41,723 nt of DNA from Deltaproteobacteria bacterium HGW-Deltaproteobacteria-14 (lineage in GTDB: Bacteria; Myxococcota_A; UBA9042; PHBI01): positions 1-41,723 of the forward strand of contig PHBI01000038.1 of the NCBI GenBank assembly GCA_002841945.1, in the 5' to 3' direction. The notes below the pieces were generated by a model that saw nothing but the letters and a program-made list of their open reading frames with translations, searched no databases and was not told the origin of the DNA. Below, piece after piece: positions 20,188 through 27,428 of the stretch. Position numbers and translations under genes: made by a program. Position 1 is the first letter of the stretch, and each line of letters opens with the position of its first letter.

Positions 20188-20231
20188 ATTGACGCCATCC
20201 CACCCGCTGGGATAGCACCGTCGGCGTCAAT
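20188..20231. promoter_or_regulatory. Nested inverted repeats (cruciform-like) before the 20299 gene
   Basis: The outer pair ATTGACGCC (20188-20196) and GGCGTCAAT (20223-20231) encloses an inner pair ATCCCA (20197-20202) and TGGGAT (20208-20213) with a 5-nt loop. Within it TTGACG and GATAGC, 16 nt apart, could be a promoter for the gene starting at 20299, in which case the palindrome would be a regulator site or leader structure. The dual-symmetry layout is clear; its role is not. Confidence 0.45.
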
Positions 20232-20298
20232 GCGACCGAAACTCGGGGCCGCGTGACCCACCGTAACGACGGGCTCCCCACCAAGGCAGGACACTCGA

Positions 20299-21216
20299 AT
20301 GATGATGCGTCACGTCTCGCGCTTGGGCCTCGCCCTCGCCCTCACCCTCGGCCTGCTCTCCACCCCAGCCTTCGCCGGGGACGTCGAGGGCGCGCTCAAG
20401 TACGTCCCCGCGAACTTCACCACCGTCGTCGCCGTCGACTTCGACGCGGTCCGCAAGTCGCCGTTCTTCGACATGGCCACCGCCATGCTCGACAAGAACA
20501 AGGGCGCCAAGTCGATTGAGCACGAGCTCGGCCTCGACGCGAAGAAGGACCTCAAGACCTTCGTCCTCGCCGGGCCCGAAGCGTTCATGCACCACGAGGA
20601 GCAGTTCGTCGTAATCATCGACGCCAAGATCGACGGCGACAAGCTCATCGCCTACGTGAAGTCCCAGTCCGGGTCGGTGACCGAGAAGAAGGTCGGCGCC
20701 GCGTCCGTGTACGTGGTCGACAAGGAGGGCGCCTTCGCCGTCGACGGCAAGTTCGTCATCGCCGGCTACGCCCCCCTCGTCGAGCAGGCCCTCGCGGCCA
20801 AGGCCGGAAAGAGCGTCGGCAGCGGCCCGCTCGCCAGCCTGGTCAAGCGCTTCAAGGGCAGCAAGGGCGGCTTCGCCATCAGCGGCGGCGGCCCGAAGGT
20901 CCGCAGCATGATGAGCGCCGACATGCCCGAGTTCGACAAGCTCCAGAGCGCGGGGGCGGGCCTCGACCTCTCCTCCGGCGCGACCCTGACGCTGGTCGGC
21001 AACTTCGCGGACGCCGGCGCGGCCTCGACCATCTCCGACGGGATCGGCAGCGCGCTGCAGGACGCCAGCACCGACCCCGACCTCAAGGAGATGGGGCTCG
21101 CTTCGATGGTGGCCAAGATCAAGACGACGGCGAAGGGCAAGGCGGTCGAGATCGGCTTCAAGCTCGACGCGGCCGAGGCCAAGCAGCTCATCGAGACCTT
21201 CGCCAAGATGCAGTAG
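20299..21216 (+). CDS. Secreted DUF3352-like protein
   Basis: A 305-residue protein with a Sec signal (hydrophobic LGLALALTLGLLSTPAFA, cleavage after AFA) and no lipobox, so periplasmic or released. The mature part opens with EGALKYVPANFTTVVAVDFD and continues with repeating beta-alpha units (FVVIIDAKIDGDKLIAYVK, then FAVDGKFVIAGYAPLVEQAL). This layout matches the lipoprotein at 968-3136 (LSYLPANTAVVFVV at the same point), so the two look like paralogues of different length. Three consecutive ATGs (20299, 20302, 20305) follow GCAGGAC; the first is used here. The gene stands alone between strong hairpins, in an apparent single-gene unit. Many Lys residues lie on predicted surface helices. Function unknown. 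Confidence 0.85.
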   Translation: MMMRHVSRLGLALALTLGLLSTPAFAGDVEGALKYVPANFTTVVAVDFDAVRKSPFFDMATAMLDKNKGAKSIEHELGLDAKKDLKTFVLAGPEAFMHHEEQFVVIIDAKIDGDKLIAYVKSQSGSVTEKKVGAASVYVVDKEGAFAVDGKFVIAGYAPLVEQALAAKAGKSVGSGPLASLVKRFKGSKGGFAISGGGPKVRSMMSADMPEFDKLQSAGAGLDLSSGATLTLVGNFADAGAASTISDGIGSALQDASTDPDLKEMGLASMVAKIKTTAKGKAVEIGFKLDAAEAKQLIETFAKMQ

Positions 21217-21261
21217 CCAGCGACGGCGCGCCGCGCGCCTGGGGTCGAAGTCGAGCCCGCC

Positions 21262-21290
21262 CGAGGGTCGCAGCGTCGCTGCGGCCCTCG
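21262..21290 (+). terminator. Strong hairpin after the 20299 gene
   Basis: CGAGGG-T-CGCAGCG at 21262-21275 pairs with CGCTGCG-G-CCCTCG at 21277-21290; the single internal opposition is T-G. The flanks CCCGCCC (21256-21262) and GGGCGGG (21301-21307) offer an alternative outer stem. A short CTTTCC follows instead of a U run. It lies 45 nt past the stop and probably ends this transcript. Confidence 0.5.
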
Positions 21291-21342
21291 CGCACTTTCC
21301 GGGCGGGGCGCTCCGACTGCGGCAGGCAAACGCGGTGGGCCG

Positions 21343-21351
21343 TGGTATAGA
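21343..21351 (+). promoter_or_regulatory. Extended -10 promoter of the argC-like gene
   Basis: TGGTATAGA is an extended -10 element (TGn followed by TATAGA, five of six consensus bases). No good -35 is seen, as is usual for this promoter class. Initiation near 21358 would give a leader of about 22 nt carrying the AGGGAG ribosome-binding site before the ATG at 21380. Confidence 0.5.
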
Positions 21352-21379
21352 CGACGGCCCGCTCAGCAGGGAGACGCTC

Positions 21380-22462
21380 ATGGCCACAACGGGAACGATC
21401 GCGGTCGGTATCGCGGGTGTGCGCGGGTACAAGGGCATCGAGACGGCGCGCCTCATCGCCGGCCACCCCGGCTTCAGGGTGGTGATGGTCGCGAGCGACG
21501 TGGTCGCCGGCGGCCGCCTGAGCCAGATCGACGCCGACCTCGTGCGCGACGGTGACGCCCAGGCCGTGGGCTACAACGACACCGTGTCGGCCGCCGTCGA
21601 CTACGGCGTCGAGCTGATGTTCCTCGCGACCCGCCCGGGGCTCTGCTCTCAGCTCGGCGCCGAGCTGCACGCGCGCGGGGTGCGCGTGGTCGACCTCTCC
21701 GGCGCACACTGCATCAAGGACGGCGACGCCCACGTCGACGCCTACGGCTTCAACCAGTACGACCCGGCGGTGAGCGCCCGCGCGGTCTACGGGCTGACCG
21801 AGTTCACGACCCCCGAGGTGCTCCGAGAGGCGGCGCTGGTCGCCAACCCGACGAGCTGGGCGACCGCGGTGCTGCTCGCGCTCAAGCCGCTGGTCGCCGC
21901 CGGGGTGGTGGACCCCGACAGCGTCGTCGTAGACGTGAAGGCCGGGACCACCGCCGCGGGGCGCAGGGCGCGGATCTCGCTGCTGTTCAGCGAGATCGCC
22001 GACGACTGCTTCGCCAACAAGATCGACCGCCACCCGCACACCCCCGAGGTCACCGAGCAGCTCGCGCCGGTCGCCGGCCCGGGCTTCCGCTTCACCCTCG
22101 TCAGCCACATGGTCCCGGTCACCCGCGGCATGGTCGCGACGTGCTATCTGCGCGTGGCCGGCGCGAGCTCGGTCGACGCCGGCGCCGACCGGGTCCGCGC
22201 CGTCCTGCGCGAGCGCTACGCCGACTCCCCCTTCGTGCGCGTCCGCGACCGCGCCGAGGACGTACACCTGCGCGACGTCGTCGGCACCAACCGCTGCGTG
22301 CTCGGCGCGGCGGCCGACCCCTATGGCGATCGCGTCGTCATCGCCTGCGCGATCGACAACCTGCTCAAGGGGACCGCGGGCCAGGCGATCCAGAACGCCA
22401 ACCTGATGTTCGGCTTCCCGGCGACGGCGGCCCTCGGGTTGGGCACCGGCGGCCAGCCCTGA
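21380..22462 (+). CDS. argC: N-acetyl-gamma-glutamyl-phosphate reductase homologue with Ser in place of the catalytic Cys
   Basis: ArgC reduces N-acetylglutamyl phosphate with NADPH in arginine synthesis. The 360-residue product has the family layout: nucleotide loop GIAGVRGYKGIETARL (10-25), DLSGAHCIKD (105-114, usually DLSADFRLKD), AVYGLTEF (135-142), HPHTPEV (218-224), SHMVPVTRGMVATCYLRV (242-259), GTNRC and AIDNLLKGTAGQAIQN near the end. The thiol nucleophile motif, NPGCYPT in active enzymes, reads NPTSWAT (156-162), so S159 replaces Cys. The rest of the fold is intact with no frameshift, so this is not an ordinary pseudogene. ATG 21380 follows AGGGAG. No other arginine gene is nearby. 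It may be an ArgC with altered chemistry, or a non-catalytic or repurposed relative. Family is certain, activity is doubtful. Confidence 0.85.
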   Translation: MATTGTIAVGIAGVRGYKGIETARLIAGHPGFRVVMVASDVVAGGRLSQIDADLVRDGDAQAVGYNDTVSAAVDYGVELMFLATRPGLCSQLGAELHARGVRVVDLSGAHCIKDGDAHVDAYGFNQYDPAVSARAVYGLTEFTTPEVLREAALVANPTSWATAVLLALKPLVAAGVVDPDSVVVDVKAGTTAAGRRARISLLFSEIADDCFANKIDRHPHTPEVTEQLAPVAGPGFRFTLVSHMVPVTRGMVATCYLRVAGASSVDAGADRVRAVLRERYADSPFVRVRDRAEDVHLRDVVGTNRCVLGAAADPYGDRVVIACAIDNLLKGTAGQAIQNANLMFGFPATAALGLGTGGQP

Positions 22463-22489
22463 GGGGCGCTCGTTCGGACCGCTGAGGTC

Positions 22490-22518
22490 GCAGGGGTCGG
22501 CGCTTCCCGCCCCCCTGC
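22490..22518 (+). terminator. Hairpin after the argC-like gene
   Basis: GCAGGGG (22490-22496) and CCCCTGC (22512-22518) form a 7-bp stem with a 15-nt loop, 27 nt past the stop, without a U tract. It is a possible terminator in the 150-nt gap before the PDH operon. Confidence 0.3.
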
Positions 22519-22554
22519 CCCGCCGCGGGCGCGGCGTAGTCACTCACCTCCGAG

Positions 22555-22583
22555 TTGCGGTCGCGACCAGGTTGGCCTAGAAC
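22555..22583 (+). promoter_or_regulatory. Candidate promoter of the PDH operon
   Basis: TTGCGG (22555-22560), a 17-nt spacer and TAGAAC (22578-22583) lie 29 nt before the pdhA start. The spacing is ideal, the boxes are partial matches. It would give a leader of about 23 nt carrying the GGAGAGAG ribosome-binding site. Confidence 0.4.
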
Positions 22584-22612
22584 ACCTCGACCTCCAGCCG
22601 GAGAGAGCAGCG

Positions 22613-23671
22613 ATGGGCGAAACGCAGACGAGGCAACTCTTGTGCGACGCAGCGGCGACCGACGCCCTCGGGCGGGATCGCTTGCGCGACGTGTTTCAGC
22701 AGATGGTCGGGATCCGCCGCTTCGAGGAGCGGGCCGCGCGGGAGTACGCGTCGGGCAAGATCAGCGGCTTCTGCCACCTCTACATCGGCCAGGAGGCGGT
22801 CGCGACCGGCGCGCTGGCGGCCCTCGAGGAGCGCGACCACGTGATCACGGCGTACCGCGATCACGCCCACGCGCTCCTTCGCGGGTGCACACCGCGCGAC
22901 ACCATGGCCGAGCTCTTCGGCAAGGTGACCGGCAACGCGCGCGGCCGGGGCGGCTCGATGCACATGTTCGCGGCCGAGCGAGGCTTTCACGGCGGGCACG
23001 GCATCGTGGGGGCGCACATCCCGCTGGCGACCGGCTTCGGCTGGGCGTCGCGCTACGAGAAGCGCGGCGAGGTGACGCTGTGCTTCTTCGGCGAGGGGGC
23101 GCTCAACCAGGGGGCCTTCTACGAGTCGCTCAACCTGGCGAGCCTGTGGCACCTGCCGGTCGTGTACATCGTCGAGAACAACCGCTACGCGATGGGGACC
23201 GCGCTCGAGCGGGCGAGCGCCGTGGTGGACCTCTACAAGAAGGCCGAGGGCTTCGGGATGCCCGGGGTCGCGGTCGACGGCATGGACGTGGCCAAGATGT
23301 GGGAGGTCACCAACGAGGCGGTCGAGCGGGCTCGCAAGGACATGCGGCCGACCTTCATCGAGGCGCGCTGCTACCGCTACCGCGGTCACTCGATGAGCGA
23401 CCCGCAGAAGTACCGCAGCAAGGAAGAGGTCGAGGACTACAAGCAGGTCGACCCGGTGCTGCTGGCCGAGCGGACGCTCCACGAGCGCGGCTGGGCCACC
23501 CCCGAGGAGACGGAGGCGTGGGACGAGGCGGCGCAGGAGGCCGCGACCGACGCGGCCGAGTTCGCCAACGACTCGCCGCAGCCGCGCCTCGAAGACGTGG
23601 GCGAGTACGTCTACAAGACCCCGATGCAGTGGCGCCCGACCGAGGCCACCACGCCCCACCGGCGCGACTAG
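22613..23671 (+). CDS. pdhA: Pyruvate dehydrogenase E1 component, alpha subunit
   Basis: E1 decarboxylates pyruvate on ThDP and acetylates the E2 lipoyl arm. The 352-residue alpha subunit shows the family order: ERAAREYASGKISGFCHLYI (38-57), YRDHAHALLRG (81-91), GRGGSMHMF (111-119), the ThDP motif from G160 to N190 and the phosphorylation-loop segment YRYRGHSMSDP. The ThDP motif normally starts GDGAxNQG; here it is GEGALNQG, with E161 at the metal-binding Asp position and the closing ENN intact. Operon position, with E1 beta 11 nt downstream and then E2 and E3, supports pyruvate dehydrogenase rather than branched-chain or acetoin dehydrogenase, although E1 alpha sequence alone cannot fully separate them. 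The operon order is pdhA-pdhB-pdhC-lpdA. Confidence 0.93.
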   Translation: MGETQTRQLLCDAAATDALGRDRLRDVFQQMVGIRRFEERAAREYASGKISGFCHLYIGQEAVATGALAALEERDHVITAYRDHAHALLRGCTPRDTMAELFGKVTGNARGRGGSMHMFAAERGFHGGHGIVGAHIPLATGFGWASRYEKRGEVTLCFFGEGALNQGAFYESLNLASLWHLPVVYIVENNRYAMGTALERASAVVDLYKKAEGFGMPGVAVDGMDVAKMWEVTNEAVERARKDMRPTFIEARCYRYRGHSMSDPQKYRSKEEVEDYKQVDPVLLAERTLHERGWATPEETEAWDEAAQEAATDAAEFANDSPQPRLEDVGEYVYKTPMQWRPTEATTPHRRD

Positions 23672-23682
23672 GAGCGACGCAG

Positions 23683-24666
23683 ATGGCGACGATGTCTTTC
23701 CGCGAGGCGCTGAACGCCGCTCTGGACGAGGAGATGGCGCGCGACCCCAAGGTGTTCTTGATGGGTGAGGAGGTCGGGCAGTACCAGGGCGCCTACAAGG
23801 TGAGCCAGGGGCTGCTCGAGAAGTTCGGCGCGGACCGCGTGGTCGACACGCCGATCACCGAGCTGAGCTTCGCCGGCGTCGGGATCGGCTCGGCGATGCT
23901 GGGGCTCAGGCCGATCATCGAGATGATGACCTTCAACTTCAGCATCCTGGCGCTCGACCAGATCATCAACAACGCCGCCAAGATGCGGCTGATGAGCGGC
24001 GGGCAGTACACGGTGCCGATCGTGTTCCGGGGGCCGAACGGGCCGGCGCACATGCTGAGCGCACAGCACTCGCAGGCGACCGAGAGCTGGTTCTGCAACA
24101 TCCCGGGGCTGAAGGTCGTCGCGCCGTCCACCCCCAACGACGGCAAGGGACTCTTGAAGGCGGCCATCCGCGACGACGACCCGGTGATCTTCCTCGAGTC
24201 CGAGCTCATGTACAACATGAAGGGCGAGGTCTCGGACGCCGCGGACTACGTGCTGCCGCTGGGCAAGTGCGACGTGAAGCGGGCCGGCAAAGACGTCACC
24301 CTCATCAGCTTCTCGAAGGGCATCCACCACGCCCTCGGGGCGGCCGAGGCGCTGGCCCAGGACGGCGTGGAGGCCGAGGTCATCGATCTCATGACGCTCC
24401 GGCCGCTCGACATGGAGACGATCGCGCGCTCGGTGAAGAAGACCAACCGCGTCGTCACCGTCGAGGAGGGGTGGCCCTACGGGGGCATCGGGGCGGAGCT
24501 CGCCTACCGCATCCAGCACGATCTCTTCGACTACCTCGACGCGCCGGTGACCCGGGTGACCGGGCTCGACGTGCCCATGCCCTACGCCGAAAACCTCGAG
24601 GAGCTCGTGCTGCCGTCGCCGCGCGACGTCATCCTCGCCGTCAACACCGTGATGTACCGGAGCTGA
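23683..24666 (+). CDS. pdhB: Pyruvate dehydrogenase E1 component, beta subunit
   Basis: The 327-residue beta subunit completes the E1 heterotetramer and forms half of each ThDP site. It is clearly of the family: REALNAALDEEMARDPKVFL near the start, MGEEVGQYQGAYKVSQGLL with the ThDP-activating Glu, DTPITELSFAGVGIGSAMLG, HSQATESWFCNIPGLKVVAP, and the C-terminal transketolase-like region (VEAEVIDLMTLRPLD, EEGWPYGGIGAELA). ATG at 23683 follows GGAG; a second ATG at 23692 is in frame. The gene is 11 nt after pdhA and ends 2 nt before pdhC. Confidence 0.95.
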   Translation: MATMSFREALNAALDEEMARDPKVFLMGEEVGQYQGAYKVSQGLLEKFGADRVVDTPITELSFAGVGIGSAMLGLRPIIEMMTFNFSILALDQIINNAAKMRLMSGGQYTVPIVFRGPNGPAHMLSAQHSQATESWFCNIPGLKVVAPSTPNDGKGLLKAAIRDDDPVIFLESELMYNMKGEVSDAADYVLPLGKCDVKRAGKDVTLISFSKGIHHALGAAEALAQDGVEAEVIDLMTLRPLDMETIARSVKKTNRVVTVEEGWPYGGIGAELAYRIQHDLFDYLDAPVTRVTGLDVPMPYAENLEELVLPSPRDVILAVNTVMYRS

Positions 24667-24668
24667 CC

Positions 24669-25997
24669 ATGCCTACCATCGTCGAGATGCCGCGGCTCAC
24701 CGACACCATGGAGGAGGGCACGCTCGCGGCCTGGCTCAAGGGGATCGGTGACAAGGTCAGCGCGGGCGACCCGCTCGCCGACGTCGAGACCGACAAGGCG
24801 GTGATGACCTTCGAGTCCTTCGACCAGGGGGTCCTGCTCGCGCTGCTCATCGCGCCCGGGGACACCGTCCCGCTCGGCGCGCCCATCGCCATCCTCGGCA
24901 AGGCGGGCGAGGACGTCACCGCCGTGGCCGAGGAGCAGAAGAAGCGCCTCGCGGGCTTGCTCGCGGGGGGCGCCGCCACCGCACCGCAACAAGAAGCTCC
25001 CGCGCCGGCAAAAAAAGCCCTGGAGCCGAAGTCAGTGGCATCGGTCGCTGCGATCGCACAGCCCCCGGCTCCGGCCCCGACCCCGACCCCGACTCCGGTC
25101 TCAGCCCCGGTAGTGGGGGACCGGACCGCGCCGGTCGACGCGGACGGGCACCGGGTGAAGGCCTCGCCGCTGGCGCGCCGCGTCGCCCTCGAGCGCGGGG
25201 TGGACCTCACGACCGTCGCCGGGAGCGGGCCCCACGGGCGCATCATCAAGCGCGACGTGGCCGACCTCGAGCCCAGCCGACGGGTGGCCGGCGCCGCGGC
25301 GACGCCGCTGGTGCGCGAGGACACCGTCGTGCGCGTCAGCCAGATGCGCAAGACCATCGCCAAGCGCCTGGTCGAGTCCAAGCAGAGCGCGCCCCACTAC
25401 TACCTGACGATGAGCGTCGACGCCGACCGGCTGGTGTCGCTCCGGGCGGAGATCAACGCGGCCCAGGACCGGCTCAAGGTCAGCTACAACGACCTGATAC
25501 TGCGGGCCTGCGTGGTGGCGCTGATGGACCACCCCGAGGTCAACGTGGCCTGGGAGGGGACGACGCTGCGGCGGTTCGCCGGGGTCCAGCTGGGCTTCGC
25601 GGTGGCGCTCGACGAGGGGCTCATCTCGCCGGTGGTGCGGGACGCCGACACCCTCGGGCTCATCGCGCTCGGCGAGCGCGTGCGTGAGCTGGCCGGGCGC
25701 GCGCGCGACCAGAAGCTCGAGAGCGCCGAATACACCGGCGCGTCGTTCACGGTCTCGAACCTCGGGATGTACGGGATCGACCACTTCACGGCGATCATCA
25801 ACCCGCCCGGGGCGTGCATCCTGGCGGTCGGGGCGCTGGCCCAGCAGCCGGTCGTGAAGGACGGGCAGCTCGCGGTCGGGCACCGGCTGACGGTGACCCT
25901 GTCGTGCGACCACCGCGCCGTCGACGGGGCCCGCGGGGCCGCGTTCCTGGCGGATCTGAAGACCATCCTCGAGGCCCCGCTGGGGCTCTTGCTGTAG
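24669..25997 (+). CDS. pdhC: Dihydrolipoamide acetyltransferase (E2)
   Basis: The core of the PDH complex, moving acetyl groups from lipoamide to CoA. The 442-residue product has one lipoyl domain (1-80) with lipoyl-lysine K43 in ETDKAVM, a long flexible linker rich in Ala and Pro with a Thr-Pro run, a peripheral subunit-binding domain (about 155-190, ASPLARRVALERGVDL then GPHGRIIKRDV), and the catalytic domain (about 215-442) with the transferase motif DHRAVDGA. E. coli E2 has three lipoyl domains; one is usual elsewhere. The linker contains an unusual A7 tract (25010-25016), in a gene otherwise very GC-rich. The start lies 2 nt past the pdhB stop. Confidence 0.95.
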   Translation: MPTIVEMPRLTDTMEEGTLAAWLKGIGDKVSAGDPLADVETDKAVMTFESFDQGVLLALLIAPGDTVPLGAPIAILGKAGEDVTAVAEEQKKRLAGLLAGGAATAPQQEAPAPAKKALEPKSVASVAAIAQPPAPAPTPTPTPVSAPVVGDRTAPVDADGHRVKASPLARRVALERGVDLTTVAGSGPHGRIIKRDVADLEPSRRVAGAAATPLVREDTVVRVSQMRKTIAKRLVESKQSAPHYYLTMSVDADRLVSLRAEINAAQDRLKVSYNDLILRACVVALMDHPEVNVAWEGTTLRRFAGVQLGFAVALDEGLISPVVRDADTLGLIALGERVRELAGRARDQKLESAEYTGASFTVSNLGMYGIDHFTAIINPPGACILAVGALAQQPVVKDGQLAVGHRLTVTLSCDHRAVDGARGAAFLADLKTILEAPLGLLL

Positions 25998-26011
25998 CAA
26001 TGGGAGGGGAC

Positions 26012-27406
26012 ATGGCCGACTCGTCCTTCGACGTCGTCGTCATCGGCAGCGGCCCCGGCGGCTACGTCGCGGCGATCCGCGCGGCGCAGCTCGGGCTCAC
26101 CGCGGCGTGCATCGAGCGCGCGGAGCTCGGCGGGATCTGCCTCAACTGGGGCTGCATCCCGACCAAGGCGCTGCTGCACAGCGCGAAGCTCTACGAGGAG
26201 ATGAACAACTCCAAGGCGTTCGGCTTCACCGTCGCGGGTGAGATCACCGTCGACTGGAGCCAGGTCATCAAGCGCAGCCGGCAGGTCGCCAAGCGGATGA
26301 ACCGCGGCATCGTCGCGCTGTTCAAGAAGTACGGGGTCACGCACGTCGAAGGCGAGGCGTCCATCGAGCGGCCCGGCGTCGTGGCGGTCGGCGAGCGGCG
26401 CATCGCGGCCAAGCACATCATCGTGGCCACCGGCGCGCACCCGCGGTCGCTGCCCGGGGTCGCGATCGATGGCGAGCGGGTCATGAGCTACAAGCAGGCG
26501 CTGGTCATCGACCCGATGCCCAAGCGCGTGCTGGTGGTCGGGGCCGGGGCCATCGGCGTCGAGTTCGCCTACTTCTTCGACGCCTTCGGGAGCGACGTCA
26601 CGCTGGTCGAGGCGCTCGATCACGTGCTGCCGGTCGAGGACACCGAGGTGTCCGAGGCGCTCGAGCGGGCCTTCAAGAAGAAGGGGATGAAGATCCACAC
26701 GGCGACCTTCGCCAAGGACATCACCCCGATCGACGGGGGCGGTGTGCGGGTGACCCTCGCGCCGCGCGCCGGCGGCGAGGGCGAGTCGATCGAGGTCGAC
26801 CGGGTGCTGATGGCGGTCGGGGTGACCGGCAACGTCGGCGGGCTCGGGCTCGAGGCGTGTGGGGTCGAGGTTGAGCGCGGCCAGATCAAGGTCGACCGCG
26901 ACCTCGCCACGACCTGCCCCGGGATCTACGCCCTCGGGGACGTCGCGGGGGGCCCGTGGCTGGCGCACAAGGCGTCGGCCGAGGCGATCCACTGCGTCGA
27001 GCGCATCGCCGGGCACGCCGGCAAGCCCGTCGACTACGCGAACATCCCCGGGTGCACCTACTGCGAGCCGCAGGTGGCGAGCGTCGGCCTGACCGAGCGG
27101 GCGTGCGCCGAGCGCGGGCTGGCGGTGAAGATCGGCAAGTTCCCGTTCAGCGCCAGCGGCAAGGCGGTCGCGCTCGACGAGAAGGAGGGCTTCGTGAAGC
27201 TCATCTTCGACGCCGGGACGGGCGAGATCCTGGGCGCGCACCTCATCGGCCCGAGCGCCACCGAGCTCATCGCCGAGGTCACTCTGGCGCGCTCCCTCGA
27301 GGCCACCGAGGCCGAGATCCTCGGCACCATCCACGCCCACCCCACCCTCGCGGAGGCGATCCACGAGGCCGTCGGCCAGGCCTTCGGCGAGGGCGTGAAT
27401 TATTAG
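26012..27406 (+). CDS. lpdA: Dihydrolipoyl dehydrogenase (E3)
   Basis: A flavoprotein that reoxidises dihydrolipoamide with NAD+. The 464-residue product shows the FAD loop VVVIGSGPGGYVAAIRAAQL, the redox disulfide ELGGICLNWGCIPTK, the NAD loop VLVVGAGAIGVEFAYFF, the second FAD motif GIYALGDVAG and the catalytic His-Glu pair in HAHPTLAEAIHEA. ATG at 26012 is preceded by GGGAGGGG; an ATG at 26000 in the same frame lies before this ribosome-binding site. It is the last gene of the PDH operon and converges on the hybrid kinase gene with only 22 nt between stops. It may also serve 2-oxoglutarate dehydrogenase, whose E1/E2 genes are not in the window. Confidence 0.96.
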   Translation: MADSSFDVVVIGSGPGGYVAAIRAAQLGLTAACIERAELGGICLNWGCIPTKALLHSAKLYEEMNNSKAFGFTVAGEITVDWSQVIKRSRQVAKRMNRGIVALFKKYGVTHVEGEASIERPGVVAVGERRIAAKHIIVATGAHPRSLPGVAIDGERVMSYKQALVIDPMPKRVLVVGAGAIGVEFAYFFDAFGSDVTLVEALDHVLPVEDTEVSEALERAFKKKGMKIHTATFAKDITPIDGGGVRVTLAPRAGGEGESIEVDRVLMAVGVTGNVGGLGLEACGVEVERGQIKVDRDLATTCPGIYALGDVAGGPWLAHKASAEAIHCVERIAGHAGKPVDYANIPGCTYCEPQVASVGLTERACAERGLAVKIGKFPFSASGKAVALDEKEGFVKLIFDAGTGEILGAHLIGPSATELIAEVTLARSLEATEAEILGTIHAHPTLAEAIHEAVGQAFGEGVNY

Positions 27407-27428
27407 ATGCGCTCGCTCGGGGGCGCTG

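Noticed and set aside
21380..22462. Calling the argC-like gene a pseudogene
   Set aside because: The frame is full length, all other family motifs are kept, and it has its own promoter-like and ribosome-binding sequences.
25010..25016. A7 tract in the E2 linker as a programmed frameshift site
   Set aside because: The tract is unusual and slippery in principle, but no alternative frame product or stimulatory structure is evident, and the normal frame gives a complete E2.
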